Positions 44,389-52,329 of a stretch of DNA of 64,000 bases are shown piece by piece. The notes beneath the pieces are model-generated. The model saw only the letters and a program-made list of their open reading frames with translations. It searched no databases and was not told the DNA's origin. The stretch is from JAIMBK01 sp040755975 (GTDB lineage Bacteria; Bacillota; Desulfotomaculia; Desulfotomaculales; Nap2-2B): the NCBI GenBank assembly GCA_040755975.1, contig JBFLZY010000005.1, positions 1-64,000 of the forward strand, read 5' to 3'. The stretch's first letter is position 1, and each line of letters begins with the position of its first letter. Both the position numbers and the translations under genes were made by a program.

Positions 44389-44532
44389 ATGCCGGTAGAC
44401 TGGAGCCCTTTTTATGCCGCCTTATTGGTTGTCGGTTTGCTCGGCGCCCTGGCGGGGATTTTTGCCCGGCCAATAAACCGCATCATGGAAAAGGTTGAAG
44501 AAAAAGCGTCGGGAAGAACCATTCATTCTTAA
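44389..44532 (+). CDS. 47-residue single-span membrane protein
   Basis: MPVDWSPFYAALLVVGLLGA.. forms one hydrophobic helix (about 8-26), followed by a basic/acidic amphipathic tail (RPINRIMEKVEEKASG). GGGAGGAAGG lies eight bases before the ATG, an excellent site. It lies between the CoA-transferase and GGDEF genes, 52 bases before the latter, and might be co-transcribed. No family is recognised. The gene is too short for most gene callers. Confidence 0.65.
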   Translation: MPVDWSPFYAALLVVGLLGALAGIFARPINRIMEKVEEKASGRTIHS

Positions 44533-44583
44533 TATATAATCCCGGATAAGGAGAATCACTTATCCCCCTTGGGGAAAAATGTA

Positions 44584-45582
44584 ATGCTTGAACTTCTTTG
44601 GCGAGGCAAGCTAAGGGTTATCCTGGGGACTTTGTTCATCGTTTTTGGTCTCTTATCTTCCGCAGCCTGTTTCCTGGTTAATTATCTCTCCACTAAACCG
44701 ACAATCCTCCAGGAAATTAACGAAACAAGGTTAATCGCTTGCGCTGTATTGGGCGTAGTTATAACAGCGCTATTACTCCTGTTTTCGTTTTTTCTTCTTC
44801 GTCAAATTTCAAAATTTATCGACGAATTACGACAAAGCATCGAGCAAATTACGGCGGGCAACTTTGGTATTTCCTGCCAGCCATCCTATTTTGCTGAACT
44901 CGATCAACTCCTGGAAAGCTTCAATGCCATGTCTTATTACCTTGTTTTTACCTATCGAAAGCTGGTGAACCAAATTAATACGCTGGAAAAGCAAAACGAG
45001 CAAGCGCAAGCCGCCCATCAAAACGTAGTGAAGAACAACCTCAAACTCAAGGAATTGATCATGCAGGATCCCCTCACGGGGGTATTTAACCGGCGCTACC
45101 TGATGCAGCAGCTGTACCGCCAGGTTAATTTTTCCATCAGGCACAAACAACCGATGGCCGTTCTCTTTATTGACATCGACTACTTTAAGGACATAAACGA
45201 TACCTACGGCCACCAGGTTGGGGACGAGATCTTAAGAGAGTTTGTCCGGCTTTTGATGCTGGCCATCCGCAGCACGGACATCCTGACTAGGTACGGAGGA
45301 GAGGAATTTATTATCCTGGCTCCGCAGACGGACCTGGACAACGCCACCCGGCTGGCGGAAAGAATCCGGGAAACCATCGCCACCAATGCCTTCCGCACGA
45401 ATAAAGGGACCATCCATTTTACCGTAAGCGTAGGTGTTTCCACATTCAAAGGCGAGGAAACGAAAGAACCAGGGGCAATCGTGGAAAAACTGCTGAACTT
45501 AGCGGACCGCCGCTGCTACGAAGCAAAAGCAAAGGGGCGCAACCAGGTGAATATTATGTGCTTAGAAGACACAGTAAGATAA
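44584..45582 (+). CDS. Membrane diguanylate cyclase (GGDEF domain)
   Basis: The 332-residue protein has two N-terminal helices around a short outside loop (about 13-70), a HAMP-like linker and coiled coil (to about 160), then a GGDEF domain. The active-site RYGGEEF is intact, and the RSTD inhibitory I-site lies five residues before GGEEF, so the enzyme should make c-di-GMP and be product-inhibited. The ATG at 44584 follows GGGG at nine bases; a TTG at 44569 is the alternative. No sensor domain is evident beyond the short loop. Confidence 0.9.
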   Translation: MLELLWRGKLRVILGTLFIVFGLLSSAACFLVNYLSTKPTILQEINETRLIACAVLGVVITALLLLFSFFLLRQISKFIDELRQSIEQITAGNFGISCQPSYFAELDQLLESFNAMSYYLVFTYRKLVNQINTLEKQNEQAQAAHQNVVKNNLKLKELIMQDPLTGVFNRRYLMQQLYRQVNFSIRHKQPMAVLFIDIDYFKDINDTYGHQVGDEILREFVRLLMLAIRSTDILTRYGGEEFIILAPQTDLDNATRLAERIRETIATNAFRTNKGTIHFTVSVGVSTFKGEETKEPGAIVEKLLNLADRRCYEAKAKGRNQVNIMCLEDTVR

Positions 45583-45597
45583 ATTTTTGCATTAACT

Positions 45598-45626
45598 TTG
45601 TATTGATGGTATACTTGATGTATAAT
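45598..45626 (+). promoter_or_regulatory. Probable promoter of the GerMN lipoprotein gene
   Basis: TTGTAT (45598-45603) and TATAAT (45621-45626) are 17 bases apart and lie 38 bases before the TTG start at 45664. Confidence 0.6.
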
Positions 45627-45663
45627 AAATTTATCTTTTTAGTCCTGAAGAGGTGTTTTCTGG

Positions 45664-46512
45664 TTGTTGGCCTGGAAAAAATACATTGCGGCCACCATGG
45701 TCGTCATGTTGATTGGCGGCCTATCGGGATGCGCGGCGATAAAAGAAAGAACAACTAAAAAAGCCCACATCGAGTCAAACCAGGAACCGTTGAACGTAGC
45801 TGTCTATTACGTCAAAATTCACAACCAGGAGGAATACCTGGTCAGAGAAATCCACCGCCTTCCTTATACAACGGACAGCCTGAAAGCGGCGGCCCAGGAA
45901 TTAATCCAGGGCCGGCCGTTAACAAAAGGCGCCGAAAAGATTTTTCCTCCCGGAACAAAAATACTTGGCCTAACCGTCGAAAACGGGCTGGCCACCGTCA
46001 ATTTTTCCCGGGAAGTGCTTTCGGCCAGTGTCGGCTCGGAAGGAGAAGCCCTGGGCATCCAGAGCATGGTGAACACGTTAACGGAATTTCCGGAAATCCG
46101 GGCGGTTTCCTTTCAGGTGGAAGGCAAGCTGGATAACCGGACAAAAGACTGGTGGGGCCACGTCGGTTTATATAACCAACCCTTTCACAGAGACCTCTCC
46201 AAAGTATACGAGCCCGCCATCTGGGTGACCCACCCGGCGGAAAACCAGTTAATCAGCATCCCCCTGCTGGTAAAAGGCAACGCTAGAGTATTTGAAGGCA
46301 CCGTTTACGTCAGGCTGGTGGACAAAAACGGGAAGGTCCTCGCCGAAGGCCATACCACCGCGTTAAAAGGCGCCCCTGAACGCGGCGATTTCGAGTTGCG
46401 ATTGAAATTCGAACCGCCTCCGGCCGGGCAGGGTTTTCTTGAAGTCTTTGAGAAAAGCGCCAAAGACGGGAGCGAACTCAATAAAGTAACCGTGCCGGTA
46501 AGGTGGCAGTAG
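45664..46512 (+). CDS. GerMN/Gmad2-domain lipoprotein
   Basis: The 282-residue protein has a lipoprotein signal with LSGC (Cys23), a GerMN domain (about 45-155: VAVYYVK, FPPGTKILGLTVENGLATVNFS, SMVNTLTEFPEIRAVSFQVEG) and a C-terminal Gmad2 Ig-like domain (about 180-280). GerMN is named from the spore germination/sporulation protein GerM, which acts at the forespore-mother cell envelope. The TTG start at 45664 is eight bases after GAGGTG, with a second TTG directly after it. It appears monocistronic. Confidence 0.88.
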   Translation: MLAWKKYIAATMVVMLIGGLSGCAAIKERTTKKAHIESNQEPLNVAVYYVKIHNQEEYLVREIHRLPYTTDSLKAAAQELIQGRPLTKGAEKIFPPGTKILGLTVENGLATVNFSREVLSASVGSEGEALGIQSMVNTLTEFPEIRAVSFQVEGKLDNRTKDWWGHVGLYNQPFHRDLSKVYEPAIWVTHPAENQLISIPLLVKGNARVFEGTVYVRLVDKNGKVLAEGHTTALKGAPERGDFELRLKFEPPPAGQGFLEVFEKSAKDGSELNKVTVPVRWQ

Positions 46513-46604
46513 ATTCGGTCGTTAGTCGTCAGAGGTCAGAAATCAGAACCATTTCTTTGGAGTTTCTTTTGTGAACATGCATTCTCTCCATAACCAATGA
46601 AAAT

Positions 46605-46850
46605 AGAGGGCTGGAATTTATCCGGGCGAGCGACATATGCGAAGGGCCGGTAACGAAACACGGCGCAGGTGAGGCAAGCGAACCGGCAGCGCAATTGAGA
46701 AGTGAGATGCGAGAAGTTGGAGGTGGGATTTAAAATTCTCACTTCTAACCTCTCGCCTCTCACCTCTCAATTGCTTGGTTCGCTCCGAACCAAGCCGCTG
46801 TTTCGTCGGCCCGGAGCATCGGAGCGAGCCGGATAAATTCCAGCCCGATG
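46605..46850. repeat. ~245-bp nested palindromic MITE-like element
   Basis: Outer arms: GGGCTGGAATTTATCCGG (46608-46625) is inverted at CCGGATAAATTCCAGCCC (46830-46847). Inner arms: CAATTGAGAAGTGAGATGCG (from 46684) pairs with an inverted copy ending TCTCACCTCTCAATTG near 46772, with scattered mismatches over about 38 bp. No ORF with a ribosome site lies inside. Parts of the outer arm recur at 32811-32841 and 51791-51820. This explains most of the gap between the GerMN gene and the small gene at 46892. Confidence 0.75.
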
Positions 46851-46891
46851 GGAAATGATGGCAGAAAGCTATTTTCGAGGAGATAGATCGT

Positions 46892-47062
46892 ATGACAACG
46901 AAAAGCAGAACAATAAAAAAAGTTGCGGTTCCGGAAAAACCGCCGGGCGAAACGAACGAGCAACTGGTCCGGCGGGTGAAAAGGGATATGCTCTGGGTTT
47001 TGGTAAGCAGCCTGGTGGCGATGGGGCTGGGGTTGGCCGCCGGCCGGCTGATCAAATTTTAA
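46892..47062 (+). CDS. 56-residue single-span membrane protein
   Basis: The frame MTTKSRTIKKVAVPEKPPGE.. has a positively charged N-terminal half and one C-terminal helix (MLWVLVSSLVAMGLGLAAGRLI). GAGGAG lies nine bases before the ATG at 46892. The other frame open here (46855-47067) lacks such a site and reads as low-complexity. It ends one base before the convergent uvrB stop. Function unknown. Confidence 0.6.
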   Translation: MTTKSRTIKKVAVPEKPPGETNEQLVRRVKRDMLWVLVSSLVAMGLGLAAGRLIKF

Positions 47063-47063
47063 C

Positions 47064-49088
47064 CTAACCCGCTTCTTCAGTAACCGGCAGCAGCCGGCTG
47101 TCTCTTCCCTGCAGCTCCAGGCGCAATTCAATGAGCAAATCCCGCAGCTCGGCGGCCCGTTCAAATTCCAGGTGCCGGGCGCATTCCCGCATTTCCTTTT
47201 CCAGCCTGGCGATCATCTGCCGGAGCTCTTTTTTGGTCCGTTTTGCTTTTTTCGCTCCCTGCTCGACCGAAACAACCGGTTTTTGGTGGACGGGCCGGGT
47301 GGCCTCAATAATTTCGCGCACGGCTTTCTGAACCGTCTGCGGGGTAATCCCGTTCTGGCGATTATACTCCATCTGCAAACGGCGGCGGCGCTCCGTTTCT
47401 TCTATAGCCGTGCGCATGGAAGCGGTTACCTGGTCGGCGTACATAATCACCTTCCCTTCCACGTTGCGCGCCGCCCGGCCGATGGTTTGAATAAGGGAGC
47501 GCTCTGAACGCAGATAACCCTCTTTGTCGGCGTCCAGAATGGCTACCAGGCTGACTTCCGGCAAATCAAGCCCTTCCCGCAGCAAGTTGATCCCCACGAG
47601 CACATCAAAGGTGCCCAGGCGCAAGTCCCGGATGATTTCCATCCGCTCGATGGCGTTGATGTCCGAATGCATGTAACGGACCTTAATCCCCACCCCGCGC
47701 AAATAATCGGTCAGGTCCTCGGCCATTTTTTTGGTCAGGGTGGTGATCAGCACCCTCTGTTTTTTGGCCACCCGGCCGCGGATTTCGCCCAGCAGGTCAT
47801 CGATTTGCCCCCTGGTCGGGCGGACGGACAACTCCGGGTCCACCAGCCCCGTCGGCCGGATGATTTGTTCCACCACCTGCCGGCTGTGCGCCAGTTCGTA
47901 AGGCCCGGGGGTGGCGGAAACAAAGATCGCCTGGTTAATCCGCCGTTCGAACTCAGCGAACGTCAGCGGCCGGTTGTCAAAGGCGCTGGGGAGCCGGAAG
48001 CCGTACTCCACCAGGGCGGCTTTCCGCGACCGGTCCCCTTCGTACATCCCTCTGACCTGCGGGAGGGCCACGTGAGATTCGTCAACAAACAGCAAAAAGT
48101 CGTCCGGAAAATAATCGATTAAGGTATACGGGGGCTCCCCCGGCGCGCGCCCCGTAAGGTGCCGGGAATAGTTTTCAATCCCCTTGCAATACCCCATCTC
48201 CCGCATCATCTCGATTTCGAAGCCAACCCGTTGCTCCAGGCGTTGGGCTTCCAGCAGTTTACCCTGGCTGCGCAGTTCCGCCAGGCGCCCGGCCAGTTCT
48301 TCTTCAATCGCGGCGATGGCCCGCTCCATCCGGGGGCGCGAAACCGTGTAGTGACTGGCCGGAAAAATCGAAACGTGCTGGCGCTCGCCCAAAACTTCCC
48401 CGGTGAGCACGTCGAATTCCAAAATACGCTCGATCTCGTCGCCAAAGAAATCCAGCCGGATCGCGCGGTCGGTGTACGAGGCGGGATATACTTCAATAAC
48501 GTCGCCCAAGACGCGAAACGTCCCGCGCTTAAAATCAACGTTGTTCCGCTGGTACTGGATGTCCACCAGCTTGCGCAAGACGGCATCCCGGTCGTAAACC
48601 TGGCCGCAGCGCAGGGAAACAACCAGATCCCTGTACTCGCCCGGGTCGCCCAGGCCGTAAATGCAGGATACGCTGGCCACGATGATCACGTCCCGGCGCT
48701 CAAAAAGGGCGCAGGTGGCCGAGTGGCGCAATTTGTCTATTTCGTCGTTAATGGAGGAATCCTTTTCGATATAGGTGTCCGTTTGGGGAATGTAAGCCTC
48801 CGGCTGATAATAATCATAGTAACTGATAAAATATTCAACCGCATTATCCGGGAAAAATTCTTTAAACTCGCTGCAGAGCTGGGCGGCCAGCGCCTTGTTC
48901 GGCGCCAGAACCAGCGTAGGGCGCTGAACGGTGGCAATCACCTGGGCCATCGTGTAAGTCTTCCCGCTGCCCGTCACTCCCAACAACGTTTGCATTCTAT
49001 AACCCCGCCTGAGGCCCTCCACCAGGGCGGCAATGGCCTGGGGCTGGTCTCCTTTGGGTTCAAAATCCGATTTCAAACGAAAGCGCAT
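47064..49088 (-). CDS. uvrB: Excinuclease ABC subunit B
   Basis: The 674-residue DNA helicase-like subunit verifies damage and loads UvrC. Walker A is GVTGSGKT near residue 40, the beta-hairpin region YYDYYQPEAYIP near 93, DESHV near 330, helicase motif VI IGRAARN near 540, and a C-terminal UVR domain binds UvrC. The ATG at 49088 follows GGGAG; a longer frame to 49160 is unlikely. uvrA, often next to uvrB, is not within this window. Confidence 0.97.
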   Translation of the reverse strand: MRFRLKSDFEPKGDQPQAIAALVEGLRRGYRMQTLLGVTGSGKTYTMAQVIATVQRPTLVLAPNKALAAQLCSEFKEFFPDNAVEYFISYYDYYQPEAYIPQTDTYIEKDSSINDEIDKLRHSATCALFERRDVIIVASVSCIYGLGDPGEYRDLVVSLRCGQVYDRDAVLRKLVDIQYQRNNVDFKRGTFRVLGDVIEVYPASYTDRAIRLDFFGDEIERILEFDVLTGEVLGERQHVSIFPASHYTVSRPRMERAIAAIEEELAGRLAELRSQGKLLEAQRLEQRVGFEIEMMREMGYCKGIENYSRHLTGRAPGEPPYTLIDYFPDDFLLFVDESHVALPQVRGMYEGDRSRKAALVEYGFRLPSAFDNRPLTFAEFERRINQAIFVSATPGPYELAHSRQVVEQIIRPTGLVDPELSVRPTRGQIDDLLGEIRGRVAKKQRVLITTLTKKMAEDLTDYLRGVGIKVRYMHSDINAIERMEIIRDLRLGTFDVLVGINLLREGLDLPEVSLVAILDADKEGYLRSERSLIQTIGRAARNVEGKVIMYADQVTASMRTAIEETERRRRLQMEYNRQNGITPQTVQKAVREIIEATRPVHQKPVVSVEQGAKKAKRTKKELRQMIARLEKEMRECARHLEFERAAELRDLLIELRLELQGRDSRLLPVTEEAG

Positions 49089-49184
49089 GATCATCACTCT
49101 CCCGGATTCTCGGTGCAGCGCGCTCCGGTGGTCAAGTTCGCCGCAACAATCCACCGACATTATACCATAAATGAACCACTTTGC

Positions 49185-50468
49185 TTAAGCGCCCCCCGCC
49201 CCCTCCTGCTTTGCCTGCCCTTCCCGGGACGATTCAATGCGCTTGATCTCTCCCGGTATCTCTACCTCGATTGTTTTCCCTTCCTGGGTAGTAATCCGCA
49301 ACTTCGTCTTTGCTTTTTGCCGGTCGCCTTCAGGCTGCTTTCCCTCGCCTTCCTGTCCCCCCTGCCCGCCTTCGCTTTGGCCTTCTTCACCTGCCCCTTC
49401 CGCATCTCCCCCGCTGCCCCCTTCACCCTGGTGCTGCCCGGCGCTCCGTCCCTCCTCCTTGCGCAGTTCTTTGCCCCACCGCTGTTCCAAAAGGTATCCA
49501 TTGGTTTGGTCAATCAAGCGCACGGGCGTTATTTTGGCCGGCACGCTGTAATTACCGTTGCTTACCTGCGTGTCGTATTGCCAGTGCCCCGTTTTGGCCA
49601 GGCTGACCGCCGCATCCAAAATATACTGGCCCATTAACTCGGGCATGGTGTCCACCTCGGCATCGTGCTCACCGGCGATTAAAGCGCGGGCGGCGGTCCG
49701 GTCGGCCCCTACCCCGGCAGTGATCACCTGTTCGCTCAAGCCGGCAGATTTTAAAGCCGCCGCGGCCCCCGCGGCAAGGCGGCTGTCCGTGGCAAAAATA
49801 ACCTCAATTTTGTTTTCCTTGAGGGCCTGCTGCACGTTAAGGGTGGCCCTGCCCTGGTCGTTGCGTACATGTTCCACTTCTTTGACTACCCGTATATTTT
49901 CATTAAAAACGCTGCGGATACCCTCTGCAATTTCCCGGGCCGCCGGGTCTCCGGGGTCTCCCTTTAAGATAAGCACGTTAAGAGGCTTTCGGGTACCGGC
50001 TGCACTTAATCCGTAGCGGGCCTGTAACTGTCCCGCCTGGAAGTGGTCGAAAGCTATATACCCGTCAAGAGGAGCATTGGGAATCAAATTTTCCAGGGCG
50101 AGTACTTTAATCCTGGCCCTGGCCAGATTTTCCACAAGGGGGGAGCTTTGCAACGGGTCAACCGCCTGCAAAACGACGACTTTTGCCTTCTGCCGCCCGG
50201 TCTTTTTAAGCAATTGTTCGATCTGCTTTTTTTGTTCCCGGGGGTCGTTTTTGGCGTCGAGCCAGGTTACGTCCAAGCGCTCGTTTTTGCTCCTTTTCTC
50301 CAAAGTTTTCCGCATAACTTGCATACCGTCCCACTCCAGGTCAGAAACGGCAACAGCTATCTTCAGACGCGGCGGAAGGGGCTTCTTTTGCGGTTTGGGG
50401 CTGCAGCCGCCCATCAACAACATTAAGGCAGTTATTAATCCCAACCATTTAAAAGTTAAATTGCCCAT
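49185..50468 (-). CDS. Periplasmic-binding-protein-like lipoprotein with Gly/Glu-rich tail
   Basis: The 427-residue protein has a lipoprotein signal (LMGGC, Cys22) and a type I periplasmic-binding fold resembling sugar-binding RbsB/XylF proteins (about 35-320: KIAVAVSDLEWDG, VLQAVDPLQS, EVIFATDSRLAAGAAAALKSAG). Uncommon for the family, a low-complexity Gly/Glu/Gln segment (about 335-385) follows and then a short beta unit. No ABC permease or ATPase is adjacent, so a sensing or non-transport role is possible. GGGAGGGG precedes the ATG. Confidence 0.78.
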   Translation of the reverse strand: MGNLTFKWLGLITALMLLMGGCSPKPQKKPLPPRLKIAVAVSDLEWDGMQVMRKTLEKRSKNERLDVTWLDAKNDPREQKKQIEQLLKKTGRQKAKVVVLQAVDPLQSSPLVENLARARIKVLALENLIPNAPLDGYIAFDHFQAGQLQARYGLSAAGTRKPLNVLILKGDPGDPAAREIAEGIRSVFNENIRVVKEVEHVRNDQGRATLNVQQALKENKIEVIFATDSRLAAGAAAALKSAGLSEQVITAGVGADRTAARALIAGEHDAEVDTMPELMGQYILDAAVSLAKTGHWQYDTQVSNGNYSVPAKITPVRLIDQTNGYLLEQRWGKELRKEEGRSAGQHQGEGGSGGDAEGAGEEGQSEGGQGGQEGEGKQPEGDRQKAKTKLRITTQEGKTIEVEIPGEIKRIESSREGQAKQEGAGGA

Positions 50469-50630
50469 CTCTTTCCCCTCCCTGTTTTATTTGTATTATG
50501 CTTAATCGCCAGGGAAATATGAGACAGGCAATTACCTGCCAGTAATTAACAACTATTAACGTACATATAAATATTTTTAAAGAAATATTTAGTTTGGTTG
50601 GTGAGTTCCGGCCAATTCAGGGGTATCAGC

Positions 50631-50948
50631 ATGTTGAAATTTATCCGGGCAAATATCTATAACTGGTTCGTCAGACAATCTGTCTACCACCGTTCAAAGC
50701 AGGCCAGCTTGCTGGACATGGTTGACGAATCGCGCCTTTCCTGGCAAAATGCCCTCCAGGAATTCAACCTGGGTGACCAGGAAGTAGCCGACTATTTGAT
50801 TTACAAAATTAATGCCGCGGAAAAAAGATACATGGTTTTGCTCAAACAAGCCCGCGCGCAAGGAATAACGGCCTGGCCTGGAGAGCAACTCAAGCCGGTT
50901 ATTCCGGGGATAGCTAGCAGTGGGGAGAGTAGTGATGAGGATCGATGA
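50631..50948 (+). CDS. DUF2508 (YaaL-like) protein
   Basis: The 105-residue helical protein follows the YaaL pattern: a central SWQNALQEFNLGDQEVADYLIYKINAAEKRYMVLL-type region (about 35-70). In Bacillus yaaL lies in the recR-bofA region; function is unknown. ATG at 50631 follows AGGGG at eight bases. Its 3' end overlaps the convergent uracil-DNA glycosylase gene by 35 bases. Confidence 0.75.
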   Translation: MLKFIRANIYNWFVRQSVYHRSKQASLLDMVDESRLSWQNALQEFNLGDQEVADYLIYKINAAEKRYMVLLKQARAQGITAWPGEQLKPVIPGIASSGESSDEDR

Positions 50949-51552
50949 GCTCCCGGTACCTGGCGACCACTTGCTTGAAATCCTCCCAACTCTCCCGTTT
51001 CAGGCCGGGATTCCGGAGCAAGGCCGCCGGGTGGTAAGTAGGGAGGATAAAAACGCCCGCCCGGTTCACCCATTTTCCCCGGTCGCGCGTGATTTTTCCC
51101 TTCGGATCGAGAACTGCCTGCAGGGCGGCAGCGCCCAACAGGACCAAAATTTTGGGCTGTAAAATGCGCAACTGCGCATTTAAATTCGGGCGGCAGGCGG
51201 CTACCTCTTCTTCCGTAGGGGTGCGGTTCCCCGGAGGCCGGCATTTCACCACGTTGAGAATGTAAACGTGCTGGAAGCGTTCAAACCCGCAAACCTCCAA
51301 AATTTTATCCAACAGTTGGCCGGCCCGGCCCACAAAAGGGCGTCCCACCAGATCTTCGTCTGCCCCCGGCCCTTCTCCGCACAACACCACCCGGGCCTGC
51401 GGGTTCCCTTCGCCAAAAACCACGCCCCGGCAACCGGCCCTTAAATTACATCGCGTACACTCCTTAACCTTTTTCTCCAGTTCGTCCAGGTTCGTAATGC
51501 CGGATAGATCCCAATCCGGATCAGCGAATAAGCTGGTTTCCCCAAACAGCAT
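50914..51552 (-). CDS. Family 4 uracil-DNA glycosylase
   Basis: The 212-residue Fe-S glycosylase removes uracil from DNA. Cluster cysteines include Cys32 and Cys35 (CTRC) and two more around residues 105-125 (VVKCRPPGN; VAAC). The active-site GEGPGADED and the C-terminal HPAALLRNP are intact. ATG at 51552 is eight bases after GGGAG; the extended frame to 51645 is not supported. Family 4 enzymes are frequent in thermophiles and anaerobes. Confidence 0.93.
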   Translation of the reverse strand: MLFGETSLFADPDWDLSGITNLDELEKKVKECTRCNLRAGCRGVVFGEGNPQARVVLCGEGPGADEDLVGRPFVGRAGQLLDKILEVCGFERFQHVYILNVVKCRPPGNRTPTEEEVAACRPNLNAQLRILQPKILVLLGAAALQAVLDPKGKITRDRGKWVNRAGVFILPTYHPAALLRNPGLKRESWEDFKQVVARYRELIDPHHYSPHC

Positions 51553-51629
51553 AGAGCACTCTCCCTTGCAAAGATCGGGCATAAAGAAAACATTCGAGCA
51601 AAAAATAAATTTTCGTTGCGCCTTAAGCC

Positions 51630-51820
51630 CGGCACTCACCGGCACTCAGTATGCTTACTGTTCTACTGTCTCAAATAGCACCGGCTGACCACGAAGCATC
51701 GCCAGTGAGTGCCGGAGTTCTTGAATGCCCTACTGTTCCAGATCGCCCTGCCTGATGCCGAAGCAACCCGATTACCGGTGAGTGCCGGGTCGCTCGCCCG
51801 GACTAATTCCAGCCCTCTAT
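51630..51820. repeat. Composite dispersed repeat (GAGTGCCGG modules)
   Basis: The 438-bp gap before cooT holds several copies of the GTGAGTGCCGG module (51705-51715, 51778-51791; inverted twice in 51631-51649). It also has CGCTCGCCCGGACTAATTCCAGCCCTCTAT (51791-51820), the inverted form of the left arm at 46602-46632. The first 80 bases match nothing I recognise. No gene was found in 51553-51944. Confidence 0.6.
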
Positions 51821-51944
51821 TATCATGCTTTAAGGCTCGTCATAGGAAACCTTTTTCCTGCTTAGGCAACGAAAGCCGAATGCTGTTTGTTCTTTTTCTT
51901 TTCGCCAAAAACAGGCAAAATCCTCCTTATAAAGTCTCCCCAAA

Positions 51945-51973
51945 AAGCAAAAATCCCCCTCTTCCCGAGGGGG
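51945..51973 (-). terminator. Rho-independent terminator after cooT
   Basis: CCCCCT (51955-51960) pairs with AGGGGG (51968-51973). On the minus strand the hairpin leads into ATTTTTGCTTTTT. It lies 18 bases past the stop at 51991. Confidence 0.85.
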
Positions 51974-51990
51974 ACAAATTCCTCCGCAGG

Positions 51991-52179
51991 TTATTCTTTT
52001 TCTAAAATTATCCGGTGGTCAACCAGCGCAAGCTCGGCTATTCTGGCCTTGATAATTTTCCGCCGGCCGAAAATATCTTCCAGTATTAAACCATCCTCGT
52101 GCGGAACAACCTTATCTACCGCCTCCAAAAACAGTTCCTCCTGACCGTCCTTGCGCAGGTATGCGTTGGCTTCACACAT
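51991..52179 (-). CDS. CooT-type nickel-binding protein
   Basis: The 62-residue protein starts MCEANAYL, has EELFLEAVDKV, LEDIFGRRKIIKARI and LVDHRIILE, the full pattern of CooT-like proteins. In Rhodospirillum CooT binds Ni(II) through the N-terminal Cys2 and helps mature CO dehydrogenase. The ATG at 52179 follows AGAGGTG at eight bases; a longer frame adds unrelated residues. No CODH gene is in this window, so a nickel role is an inference from the family. Confidence 0.82.
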   Translation of the reverse strand: MCEANAYLRKDGQEELFLEAVDKVVPHEDGLILEDIFGRRKIIKARIAELALVDHRIILEKE

Positions 52180-52329
52180 GGCCCATGCACCTCTTTGTTC
52201 AATAAAATCTATTGGCTGAGCAAGGCTCCCTGCCTGGCTTTCCATACCCGACCTCCGTGGTTCTCGCCTATTTCTGATTATATTACCTGCTCCTGTTCAA
52301 GTCAACGGCTAGCAAGGATCCTTTTTATT

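Noticed and set aside
46855..47067. 70-codon frame at the small gene next to uvrB
   Set aside because: The frame starting at 46892 has the better ribosome site and a clear membrane helix; this one is Gly/Lys/Arg low-complexity.
48159..49637. Long plus-strand frame antisense to uvrB and the lipoprotein gene
   Set aside because: Spans two real genes on the other strand, low-complexity Leu/Pro/Phe tail, no domain.
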